A stretch of DNA of 64,000 nucleotides from Candidula unifasciata (taxonomy: Eukaryota > Mollusca > Gastropoda > Stylommatophora > Geomitridae). The translations under genes were made by a program, and so were the position numbers. Where the stretch lies: assembly GCA_905116865.2 (NCBI GenBank), contig CAJHNH020008101.1, forward strand, positions 192,739 through 256,738, given 5' to 3'. Below the pieces are notes generated by a model. The model was not told the DNA's origin, did no database searches, and saw only the letters and a program-made list of their open reading frames with translations. Shown piece by piece: positions 36,955-47,980 of this stretch (positions within the stretch are counted from its first letter, which is position 1; the number at the start of each line of letters is the position of its first letter).

Positions 36955-37106
36955 CTTCATAATGTTTGCGAAGGATATATTCTGATTTAATTATTGACGT
37001 TTTCTTATAGTTTCGTTGTCAAATATTTACAATGTCGATTTGCAGAGATGTTCAATGTAAACGTATTGGAGATAATAGCAATGTGTGATCCCCGTCTCCC
37101 CTGTTT
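36955..37106. repeat. Duplicate of 40141-40281
   Basis: About 140 bases (from TGTTTGCGAAGGATATATTC to AGCAATGTGTGATCCCCGTC) occur here and at 40141-40281 with few differences. In the right copy they interrupt the RNase H LINE between TDSQSML and GNKLADRLEG. Here they follow another tail fragment of the same LINE, so this segment belongs to, or travels with, that family. Confidence 0.85.
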
Positions 37107-37324
37107 GTGACTAGGACCGGGTTTACACTTGATGAAGCCCTAAGTTACACAAGGCCGTGAGACCATACCGTTTCAAATTACGCCAGCTAATCTAAAAAAA
37201 AAAATTAAATGTTTACAATTTTTAAATATATACATATATTGTCCCTGAATTATTTTTAAACCCACGTAATGAAGAATGTGTTTTCAAAGTGATATTAATT
37301 ACATTATCCTATAAAATCTTCTGA

Positions 37325-37700
37325 GTTCAGCTGAGTTGAGTCAAGAATTGACATTACAACACTCACCTGCATTCCCATACATGCTCCACACTCATTTTCG
37401 ACAGGCGGCGCAAAGTTCCAATACAATGGTACTGATCATAATTTCGTTATATGTCTGTCTTGCTTTCTTCTGAGTGTAGTGAGCCGGCTAGACAGTCTGG
37501 CTACACCCAGGTGCCTCATTTTCTCCAGGCAATAATAATATCTTGTTTCTCTACTCATTCCGTGGCTTGTTCGCAAAGGGCCTTGACCACATCTGCCTTG
37601 CTATGTATCAATTCAACACCCCAGTGATACAGATCCAGCCAAACTATCTGCCTGTTTTTTGCCCTGCACGCCGGCATGGCCTGAAGAAAATATTTAAAGT
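37325..37700 (-). mobile_element. RNase H LINE 3' end, decayed copy
   Basis: The minus strand reads GVELIHSKADVVKALCEQAT after a decayed G-N-E-Q-A-D-like region, then a tail with GTLRRLSK and MGMQ. It ends at the same GAGTTGAGTCAAGAATTGAC boundary as the other copies. Several frameshifts are present. Confidence 0.75.
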
Positions 37701-38274
37701 TAAAATCTTTTGAGTCATAACTTAATTAAAACTGCATTCCAAATTATTTATTTTTTTTAATCACATTTTCTGAAAAATCTGAACTTGTTTAGCTTCCTAC
37801 AGACTGTATGACACTAAGCTGTAACTTATTTAGCTCATTCCTAAACCCAGCACCGGTTGTGAGCTAAGGTGTGATTCCATAACAAAGGCGCCACCAACAG
37901 CTGAACCAGGTTTGTGTTAACAGCGTGGGGAGAAGACATAAAACGATCACCTCCTTGGCATTTATTTCCTTTCCACCTAAAGCTAGGTTTCCAATTTCCA
38001 AGGCACAAAATCTAACTGCCGCGTGCCGGCACGTGGGATAGCAAGAAGCCTAACACAGCACCTAACACCTCTGATTATGTGCACCTGATACTGGGTGTGG
38101 AGGTCGCACTCCTAGAAATGAGTGTTATTTTATGGGCGACGTGTGTCAGACAAACTAGCCTATAGTCAATAATCTCCAACTAATGACTGGTGTGTGTTAC
38201 ACTAGTAGTTAACAGTGGAATAAAAAAAAAACAATTTTATTATAGGTCTTAGCAGTTAGTTAGTTTTAGAAAGA
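37701..38274. other. No gene seen
   Basis: Unique-looking sequence without a supported frame. Confidence 0.4.
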
Positions 38275-38830
38275 AATGGCAAACTCATCATGTAGCAGGT
38301 CCCTTGCAGTACGTAGCTTTCATCACGGTTTGCCTGAAAGAAACTCGGTCTCTCGCCAGCTCTCCCGCACTTTCATACTTAAGGAGTCACTTATATCCTA
38401 TGCCTATCTTCGTGTTGGTCGGCCCTTGCCCCTCCTTCCTGGAACCATGCCTTCTGCTATAATTTTCTCCAATCCGTCGTGGCGCATGATATGAATAACT
38501 TATTTCAGTTTCCCAGACAGGATGCTGTTTATTAGCCAATCCTCTCTGATGTTCAGATCTTTCAAGATGTCAGTATTTCTCATCTTTTTTTGTCCAAGAT
38601 ATTCAGAGAATCTTTCTACAGCATTTCAGCTCAATAGCCCCTATTCTTTTGATTAAGGACTGGGAGATAGTCCACGACTCACATCCGTATGTTTCTACAA
38701 GGAAGATGCATGCTCTCAAAATTCTAATTTTGAGCTCCTTGCTGGTGCTTAACCATTGACTTTTTAGGCTGTTTAATCTTTGCATTGCTATGGTCATCCT
38801 CCTTTTAATTTATGTCAGTCTCCACTGCTT
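38275..38830 (-). mobile_element. LINE 3' end fragment, another family
   Basis: The minus strand encodes TIAMQRLNSLKSQWLSTSKE, KIRILRACIFLVETYGCESW and CCRKIL, then in shifted frames RRIGENYSRRHGSRKEGQ. A final part with RESWRDRVSFRQTVMKATYC lies near 38320-38380. This is the post-RT region and 3' end of a non-LTR element. It has several shifts and stops, so it is inactive. Confidence 0.75.
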
Positions 38831-38954
38831 TTTATTATAAAGCGTAGATATTCAAAGTTTGTGACATTTTCAATTTCTTCACCATTTTTTTTTTTTTTTG
38901 GTGACAGCCAGTGTAGCTTTTTTTTTTTTTTTTTTTTGGGAATAGTAATGTCGT

Positions 38955-39310
38955 AGTTTCAATAGCAAACTACTGAACGTAAAATTTGCCTAGAAAAAAT
39001 GATAAAAGCCAAACAATGCTGGGGTTGACTCTGCAACGTCCTGTAAAGGATATGTAACTAATTAAGCTTTGTGATTTATTACTGGCGAGTCTCTGTTAAA
39101 CTTTCTATTTCTATGACATAAAAAAATAATATTGTTTGTATCTGCAGTCTTGTCTTTTAGATTAAAGTTATTGTGTATTTTAGCTAATTAAGTTGTCCAT
39201 GCAGTGTAACTACTGGACGTAAATTTGCCTAGAACAACTACACAGTAGCCAGGAGCTGCTGGGGTTGGTTCTGCAACGTCCTGTAAAGGATACGCAACTA
39301 ACCTTTTATA
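38955..39310 (+). repeat. Two headless copies of the SINE E body
   Basis: Copies at about 38965-39065 and 39205-39305 share CTACTGRACGTAAA, TTTGCCTAGAA, GCTGGGGTTG and GCAACGTCCTGTAAAGGATA. They are spaced about 240 bases apart and could be a tandem duplication. Poly-T runs precede the first one (38887-38938). Confidence 0.7.
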
Positions 39311-39619
39311 TGCAGTTTACTGATGAGTCTACTGGCCACATTATTTGCCCTAATGTATAGTATTCTGGACAGCCATGGAGCATGTGTTCTGCTGTCTGTG
39401 GCACTATTCCACATGTTTATACGGCTGTACCAATTTCACTTTATAAAGACATGTTGCTAAGTAATCGAGTGTCCCCAGTTTTGAAGCGCAAGATACACGT
39501 TCTTATCTGTAAATAATATGATAGTCATCTTATATGGGCATTAGTGTCTTTGTGATTGATTTGATAATGTTTTTCTTCTGATGATAATTTGCTGATTCCG
39601 TCCCGTTGCTTAGCTGAAA

Positions 39620-39740
<121 letters not shown>

Positions 39741-39829
39741 CTAAATTTTCAGCCAGCATTCCTGAAGAGGGAGCTTTAGGTTATAATTGTGACTAGCTTC
39801 TGTGCTCCATATAAAATGGCTTAGCCTTG

Positions 39830-40535
39830 CTTGCAAGCAGGAGCCCTAAAAAGGATTCCTGCAGTGTTGATGCGATCAACGGGGACAGACCCAAATACTG
39901 TCCTGACCAGAGAAAATATATATTAATCAAGGACCATACTCAGGGACAAAAATCTGCTGCCGTGTCAGGCCAGCATGTTTCACAAGCCCATTTGGGGCCC
40001 TGGAAGCTTACATGGAGATGTTGACTCGGAAGTTGGTGGAGGTAGTCACTGATGCCTTCCTCTGGCTTGAGAATCAGCTGTACACACACTTCGTAACTAT
40101 TACTGATTCACAGAGCATGCTGGGGAAAAAAAGAGACTGGTATGTTTGCGAAGGATATATTCTCATTTAATTATTGAAGTTTTCTTATATATTCGTTGTG
40201 AAATATTTACAATGTCGATTTGCAGAGATGTTTAATGTAAACGGATTGGAGATAATAGCAATGTGTGATCCCCGTCTCCAAGCATCGCTTCAGAGGTCTC
40301 GGGTAGTTAACGTCTTTTTCATATTTTCTCAAGGATTATGTCGATGTATTGGGAAACAAGCTGGCAGATAGACTGGAAGGTTCTGCACCACTTGGTGATG
40401 AATTAATCTATGACAAGCTAGATGTTATGAGGGCCCTTTGTCGGCGAGTAAACAGTGCAAAGAGGCAGATATATTTTTGCGGTTTCAGGAGAATGGCGCT
40501 GGGAGGAGTTACCAGGGAATGTGTGTTTCAAAAGC
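39830..40535 (+). mobile_element. RNase H LINE, plus-strand decayed copy
   Basis: Around 39990-40130 the frame reads EVVTDAFLWLENQLYTHFVT then ITDSQSMLGK, the middle part of RNase H. After the duplicated 140-base segment at 40141-40281 the frame resumes with DVLGNKLADRLEGSAPLGDE and LDVMRALCRRVNSAKRQIYF. It ends at the shared GGAGAATGGCGCTGGGAGGA segment. Catalytic motif order is as in 15485-16190, on the other strand. Confidence 0.75.
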
Positions 40536-42159
40536 CTACGTGACGCCAAAAAAACAATAAAAAACATGTGACCAAGAGCATAGCAAAAATTACTCATATC
40601 ATTATAACAAATGAATGTTCTTGTTAACCAAACCCACAACATGACTTTCTTCAGTGAAATTTTCAGAGTGTTCTGGTGATGAGCTTGTGAAGATATTTCT
40701 TGGATCCTGGTTCACTGGAGTGAGGTTACTTCCAAGCATCAGGAACAGGCAATCTACTGTCTTTTGGACCCTGAGTCAGCAGGTTCAGGTTATAAGTTCT
40801 GCTTCTTACCCGAATCAGACTGAGAAATGTACACAATCAGCAGAAGAAGCCAGATGAGGTACTGGCATTGGGGCAATCAGCCAAAGGGATCAGGCTCTGT
40901 TCCTCTTTTTCGGATCCTTTGTAAGTAATGGGTACATAAATATGGGGTCAGATTGTAGAATCTCAGTAAACACAGTCTCTAAATTCATGATTCCGTTTCT
41001 GTCCTTCTCTTGAAATAGACAGGCTTCTCCTTCACACTGCACATCTAGTTTCTTACAAAGTGTACACTGTTATCAATGTACATAGTCCAGGGTGTAGGTT
41101 CCGCCTCTTTGATTTGGACAGTCTTCTCCTTACACCGCAGTAGTTTCTGACAGATTGTAGACTTTAATAACTACAATCAGCCCAAGGCCCAGAATCAAGT
41201 TTCTGCATCTCTTGGATTAGATTGCGTTTTCGATATTACCCCCCCCCCTCCCTCCCCCCCCCCCCCCCCCCATCCATACACAGTCCCTTGCAGAGCTAAG
41301 CTGGGCATTGTTATTGCCAGCCAGTGAGTTAATGGCTCAGTGTCTGCCTCTGTCTTGAATCGGTCAGCGTGAGATCTCCAACGACACAAACTCCTGCAGA
41401 CTGAGTACTGTCATTACCACCTCTATACCTGTAACAAATTAATCCAATCTAGATAAAATCCATTCTATGCCCCATAGGGAATACAGTACATGAATCATGA
41501 TGTCATATTTCTAGTTGAGTTATTCAGCATATTTAGACCCTCACCACAAGATAGAACCTCCACAACTGGACAGACTATTCCACTATTCTCCTGAGTGACT
41601 GGAATCTCCAAATATATTCCCTAAAAATGTCTACAAGTATCCGCACAATGACAGATGATAATTATCCCTCGTAAATAGGCCCTCAAAACGAGTTCACCCT
41701 TCATTACCCAAATATCCCATCAATTTATGCTGTTCCTCATGATACTACAGTACAAATATAATATTGTAATACATCACATATGGCTATCTTATCAAGTTCT
41801 TATATCTGTAAACAGATATTTCTCTCATGCCATCATTGCCCACACATAAGACCTTCAACAACAAAATAAGAACAATAAAGGTTCCAAGCACCCTTTACAA
41901 ATGAGCACAAGAATCAATCCATTCCACTTGAATAAAGAGTTACATATAGGCTTTCACAACCAACATGGGTTCTTCTACAGTATCAGAATAGGTTTTCTCA
42001 TGTCCTACCCATACGTATGGAGTCAAGACATGAACGTGAAGTAAAAGCACTAGGATTATCGCTAACATCGGGTATACAATTTCAGTGATGACCTGAACAT
42101 CTTCCACAGACATGGAGTGAACAGCGACAGCACAGCTCATTTAAGAGTTGATAGCAATA
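40536..42159. other. No gene seen
   Basis: AT-rich. Two diverged units of about 110 bases (about 40995-41100 and 41101-41215) share AGGTTCCG/TTGATTTGGACAGTCTTCTCCTT-like words. C-rich runs lie at 41240-41270. No supported frame. Confidence 0.4.
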
Positions 42160-43230
42160 ATTTAGGAGCACTGTGTGACCCAACACACTGCAACAACTGG
42201 AGAGGCACAACATTATTGTCTGTACCCGGAAAATCACAGTGTAGGGTGATATACAACTGAATAAAGACGTCAATAGACAAGAGTTTTATCGGAAGATCAG
42301 ACAGGGTTTAGAAATAGAAGAAACTTCTGTGATCAGATTTTCAATCTCAGAAATATTGTGGAACATGCTTTAGAATTGATTGCCACATTTTATATATACA
42401 TTTTATAGACTTTGAAAAGGTCTTTCTCAGTCTAGATTAAACAATAATGTAGGATTCTTGCTGGATATAGTTTACCAGATAAAGTCATAAACATATTTAA
42501 AGGACTCTGTGAAGGATACCAATGCTAGTTGGACCCATGGAAACAGAATACTTCAGGGTAACATCAGACGTCCGACAGGCCATTCTGTCACCTTTCTTGT
42601 TTCTATTAGTGATAGATTATGTTACGAAGAAAGCAGTCACAGGCACACGAACGGGCCTTCAGTGCGATCTTCTCGAACACTTGGAACATTTGAACTTTGC
42701 ACATGATATATGTGTCATCAGCCAAATTAAAGAACATCTGTAACAAAAAAAACAGATAAGATCACAGAAATAGCAAAACAGACATGGTTAAGAATCATGG
42801 TTGAGTGGAGACTGTTTGTCTCTGCCTTTTGTGCCTCTGGGCACGATTAGGATTGGTTGATTGTGTGAACCAAGCCATTTCATTCCAGAAAAATGATTGG
42901 CGATATGCAATATCAGGAATACGGTCACACTAGATAAAGTCGGCACAGAACGAATTATAAATTACATACAAAAACAGCAAATCAAACGGTTTGCCCACTT
43001 GGAGGGAATGACTTCTGATGTTATATCATTCAAGGCGCATACCAAAAGAGCAGACGGACGTAGAGCAAGAGGTAGACCATGAACTAGATGAGAAGATAAC
43101 ATCAGAGAAACTACAGCACCACGATGTATCTATGGTCGAAGCAGCCAGAAGAGCACGAAGCAGGACCTTTTATCTCCCTCGACACCCGAAGCGATAAAAT
43201 AGGACGTAAAGAAGAAGAGGAAGAAGATAC
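42160..43230 (+). mobile_element. LINE reverse-transcriptase fragment, decayed
   Basis: Plus-strand frames give CNNWRGTTLLSVPGKSQCRV, CDQIFNLRNIVEHAL, FIDFEKVF, then SPFLFLLVIDYV and LNFAHDICVI. In the last, the catalytic F-A-D-D has become F-A-H-D, so a metal-binding aspartate is lost. A C-terminal piece follows (about 42900-43080) with RIINYIQKQQIKRFAHLEGM and KRADGRRARGRP. Several frames are broken and parts between 42740 and 42890 are missing. Related to the LINE at 54030. Confidence 0.8.
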
Positions 43231-44032
43231 ATAAATTCTCTTACTAACAAAAGTTGTTATGCTGGCAATGAAGGTGAAAAGCCTTTCTCTGCAATCTCCA
43301 ACTAGAACTGCATGTCTTGCCATATTCATGTCCCTAACACGGTCTCTACAGACTTTAGCTTGTCAGTCCATTCTGCATTTCTACCCGTCTTGAGACTCGT
43401 CCTGGCTAGTATGCATTCCTAGAATACCTTTGCCGTGTCCCAAACTGGGCCGCTGATTGGAGGATTCAGTTTGTTTGGCGTTCTGTCATGGTTCTTTCAC
43501 ATCTTTGTGCCGCTTGATTTTAAGTAGTTTAATATTATTTAAAATAAACTTCTCTTTTTAAGGCGGCCAATCCTTCTGGTTGGAATTCGGAAATTCAAAC
43601 TCATTATTTGACAATCCCACACAAAAACAAATAATCCAAACTTTAAAGACTAGGTATGTTAATTAAACTAATTTTAAATGTGGCTAGTTGCAATAAATCA
43701 TTCTGAGCAGTAGACTTGGCTTCACTAACAACAAAACGGAGTTTGAGATTTGACGTTTTACAGTTGAGAGAATAAGTTTAATGGTTCCAGGTTGTATCCC
43801 ATATGCTCTTGTTCTTTCCGCATAATTGTTAACTGCCTGTCGCCCGCATTGGACAAAGCAAGAATCTGTAGCTCTGGGAAGATCCCCAACAATCTCATTT
43901 ACAATGCACTCATTAACCGAAATATACTGTCCTTCAAACTTAACCAACTACTTCTAGAGCTCGGTGCAAACTACGTTACCGTGTATCCATGGAAACTCAC
44001 GCGAAAGAGCAGCCTCAGCTAGGAGTAGGGGC
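43231..44032. other. Left flank of the giant palindrome; no supported gene
   Basis: A minus frame at 43947-43684 (87 residues) has no recognisable motif. Otherwise unique sequence up to the 6-bp target duplication ATTGTC at 44033-44038. Confidence 0.45.
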
Positions 44033-44719
44033 ATTGTCAGTAGTGGGGTAGCGTAATACAGGTATTATTTGGCCTAAGCCGCCTTCTTTATTCTTTGTAA
44101 AAGATGGCGGCCAAATCAGCTTGGTCTGTTCTGGCGGCTTTATATATCCTTAGTAAATATCGATCGGGCGGCTAATGACGGCACGCGTGCTTGGTTTAGG
44201 GAAAGGTATAGGAAATTGATACTTTGTAGATGCATTATTATCTTCATAACTGCAGGTGACAGGTGGCGTTATATAAATGGTGAGGTCAGGAACACTATTT
44301 AGGTGAGCAGCGGGGGGCAGGTAGGGCAGGGGACCCGGGGCGACAGGGCGACTAATAGAGTTGGTGCGGGTTTATGTGGGTGTCTGCATATGTGATTGTA
44401 TGAGGGAAGCCGTTTGAGACTTGCGATAAAGAAACCTAGGAAGGCGACGTGGTGACCGGGGATATATTAGAAAGGGCGGTTCGAGAGCCATCATCATCAT
44501 CTGTATCATGGGATCGAAGGTCGATCGCTCAGGAATGGTTTGAACTGTAGTAAAAAGGACGACAGAATGCTGGGTGTCTGGTAATACTGTTGAGGGTCGA
44601 AGAGAAGAGGCTAGAAAGGGCGACTCGAGCGCCATCATCATCATCTGTGTCATGGTATTGAAGGGATGGTTTGAGCTGTAGTAAAAAGGACAGAAGGGTA
44701 GCTGTCTTGTCATAGTGTC

Positions 44720-45140
44720 GAGGGCAGAAGAGAAGGGGCTTACCTGACATCGGTGAGCAGCGGGGCGTGCGGGGCAAGGGACCCGAGGCGGGTGTCTGGT
44801 AATACTGTTGAGGGTCGAAGAGAAGGGGCATAATTGGCAGACTATCTGACTTTGTAAATAAGTGGGCGAAGGTTCTGCATTCGTTGTCGGTATGTTGGGG
44901 TGTGGGTATTTTTAGGCGGACTGGTTTAAGGAAGACAAATATTTCTTTAGTGCAGGGCCAGATGTTGGTTAAAGTGGCGGATGACCGGGGATATATTAGA
45001 AAGGGCGACTCGAGCGCCATCATCATCATCTGTGTCATGGTATTGAAGGGATGGTTTGAGCTGTAGTAAAAAGGACAGAAGGGTAGCTGTCTTGTCATAG
45101 TGTCGAGGGCAGAAGAGAAGAGGCTTACCTGACATCGGTG
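44720..45140 (+). repeat. Left-arm-only expansion of about 410 bases
   Basis: The segment AGTAAAAAGGACAGAAGGGTAG to GACATCGGTGAGCAGCGGGG occurs twice in the left arm (about 44670-44765 and 45065-45150) but once in the right arm (about 50765-50860). Between the two left copies is sequence with no partner in the right arm (about 44830-44980). Either the left arm gained a duplication plus insert, or the right arm lost it. Confidence 0.75.
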
Positions 45141-46239
45141 AGCAGCGGGGCGGGCGGGGCAAGGGACACGGGGCGACAGGGCGACTAAAACGGTTGGTGT
45201 TGGTTTATGGGTTCTGTAATAGACGAAAAATTATAAGTGGGTTGTTAGCGGGAGATATATATGTTATAAAACGAAACAAGTTACGGGATATGAAAATAGA
45301 CATAGGCAGCAGTGACAGCCGGCAGAGGGGGAGGGGGCGTTTTAGGGTTTAGGTAAAGAAACCTAGAAAGGTGGTTTGATGACCGGGGATATATACTAAA
45401 GGGCGACTTGAGTGCCATCATCATCATCATCATCTGTGTCATGGGAGCGAAGGTCGACTGCTCAGGGATGGTTTGAGCTATAGTAAAAAGGAGAACGTAC
45501 AATAGAAGGGTGGGCGGCTTGTCATAGTGTTAGATGTTGATAGTTTAAGTTTTAGTAAAAAAAAGGAAAACTTTAACAAAGAGGCGACCGTTGTGACATA
45601 TTATTGGATATTGACCGATCAAGGAGGGTATGAGTTAAAATAAAAACAATATGGTAATTTATAGCAAAACGGCGACTCTTGTGACATATTGAGGAGGCCG
45701 ACCGCTTATGAAGGGTTTGAGTTGAAGTAAAAAGGGGACTTTATGGCAAAACGGCGACTTTATGGCAAAACGGCGACTTTTGTGTCATAGCAGCGAATGC
45801 CAACCGATCATTGAGGTTTTGATTTTAGGTAAAGATGGGAATTTATGGCAAAATGGCAACTTTTATGTCAACAATAATAAGGAATGCCGGCCGCGCAGAA
45901 ATAGTTTTAAGCTGTAGTAAAAAGGAAAACATACGACATTTGTCGTGTGTCTTATCATAGTGTTAGATATTGATAGGTTAGGGAGGGTTTAGTTGCAGTA
46001 AAAACGAAAGCGTTAACAGAAGGGCGACTTTTGTAACACATTATGGAAGGCCGGCCACTCATCCGTAGTTTAAATTGTAGTGGGAAAAATAGCAAAAGGA
46101 CGACAGGTGTGGCAAAGTGTCGGGTTCTGGCCGTACATATATGGTTGAGCTGTAGTTTTAAAAAAAAGGAGAACTGTTGTGTCATATTGTTAGATATCAC
46201 CGCTCATTAAGGGTTCACGTTGTAGGTCAGAGGCGGCGC

Positions 46240-46860
46240 TACCAGGCGACGAAGGTAGGCTGGGGCAATTTTAGGTGCCAAAAGGGCGCTATGTCTTTCT
46301 CGACAGACAGCGTAAACCACACACGAGACGTTACATGTCTTTCACTGGTCTTTACAAGGCAATAACTGAAGACGCCAGATAACCCGATCACTATCCTTGG
46401 GGCAAAGGGAAGCTGGGGCAATTTTGGGTACCAAAAAGGCGCTATATCTTTCTCGACGGACAACGTAAAGGACACACGAGACATCGCATGTCTTTCACGG
46501 GTCTTCACAAGGCGATAACAGAAGACGCCGGGTAACCCGATCACTATCCTTGGCGTACAAAAGTCACCCGATGTTTTTCTTCATAGGACACCGTAAGCCA
46601 CGGAAGAGAAAGAGCATATCTTTCACTGGTCTTGACAAGTCGTCACCTAAGGTTCCTATTAAGTAGCTAACTGTGCTTCTGACACAGCAAATCACTCGAT
46701 GGTTTTCTCTACGGGACACCACAAAGCACGCAAGAGACAGAGCATGTCTTTCACTGGTATTGTCAAGTCAGTTGCCGACGGTTCTTAGTAAGTAGTGCAC
46801 TGCCCCTGGGACCCAGCAACTACCCGATATTTGTCTTGACGAGACATCTTAGGTCACTTA
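46240..46860 (+). repeat. About 155-bp tandem units inside the left arm
   Basis: CCGATCACTATCCTTGG recurs at 46383 and 46538 (155 bases apart). Each unit includes a TCTTTCTCGACGGACA or TTTTCTTCATAGGACACCGT stretch and ATGTCTTTCACTGGTCTT. Four progressively diverged units are present. The mirror set is at about 49080-49700 in the right arm. Confidence 0.75.
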
Positions 46861-46864
46861 AGTC

Positions 46865-47000
46865 TTCCTCGTTGCTTCCGGCGTTGTCAGCGTCCTCGTT
46901 GTCGTCTTCCTTGTTGACTTCGGCGGGTCGTCGTCTTCGGCGTCATCGTCGCCTTTAATGTCGTCTTCGTCGTCGACTGCATAACCCAAGGTTTTTTACT
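46865..47000 (+). repeat. TCGTCG-rich segment inside the left arm
   Basis: Interrupted runs of TCGTCTTCG / TCGTCGTC over about 130 bases, unusual for the otherwise AT-rich window because of the dense CpG. The mirror copy is at about 48940-49075. Confidence 0.8.
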
Positions 47001-47980
47001 AACTGTCCCGGCTGCCTCGACACAATGCGACTTTAGGAAAACAGGAGACTCGTCGTCTTTGCAGTTGTCTTCCTCCTAATTTGCTCGTCTTCTGCGGTGT
47101 CGGCGCGTCGTAGGACAACGTTAGTCACTCGTTCACTAACCTCTCTTGGTAAGTCATTAATTAACATTGGTACTATGCGAGTCGCCAAGATGTCTTTTCT
47201 GTTGGGGAAACACTTGATGTCTTGGTCCTTTGATACATCTTGAATCACACAAGATATGACACACAGTTTTCACCAGCTGTCCCTGACGACTCGGACACAC
47301 AGTGGCTTTCAGAAAACACAAGGCAGCTTTTTAGAAGCCAGAAGGCTACTTCAAGAACCCAGAAGGCATCTTTTTACAAACCAGAATGTGACTTTAGAAA
47401 CCCAGAGGGATACTTTTTAGAAACCCGATGGTGACGTGTAGAAAATAAGAGACAATGGTTAGAAGTAGTGTCTTTTCCTTCTACTATATTTGTACAAAAC
47501 GCAGATAACCAACTAGTCGCCCTTGAAGCTAGATGTCCAAGCCTATTATCTGGATCGTCTACCAGGTTGTGCTACAGGAAAGGTTGTCTTACTGTAAACA
47601 TACAAAGCTTTTCGAGGGTTCTTCAAGAAGGCTGGCGCTCCGGCTAATAAACAAAGCATCCCACTGACGAACTGGCCATCGAAGTTGTTTCCTATAGTCG
47701 CCTCCAGGGTGGTACCATACATAACTATGCGAATTTTCATAAAGTGAAAGGGACGATTTAGAAAAATAGAGGGAGCGACTATCTTTATCCTCCGAGCGTC
47801 TCCAAGAGGCGCCTTGAGTTCTTTACACATACAAGTTTTATCAACTAGCTGTCACAGAAGCTATCTTACAAACTATTTGTCCCTTCTGAAGGCTGGCTCG
47901 TCAACGGTTGTCAACGGGCTGTCCTACCTACTAGCCCTCTATTTCGAGACCGACGCAGCAACCGTTGGTTGGGGCACAGC

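Larger units (their letters stand above)
44039..47960 (+). repeat. Left arm of the giant palindrome
   Basis: Order of modules from the outside: a terminal part with GCCTAAGCCGCCTTC, then a G-rich zone (44200-46230) of loosely repeated units. These carry GGTTTGAGCTGTAGTAAAAA and GGCGACTTTTGTGTCAT. Next come 150-bp units (46240-46860), a TCGTCG-rich stretch (46865-47000), units of 25-30 bases with AGAAACCCAGA (47270-47430), and an inner single-copy part. It is about 410 bases longer than the right arm. Confidence 0.9.
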
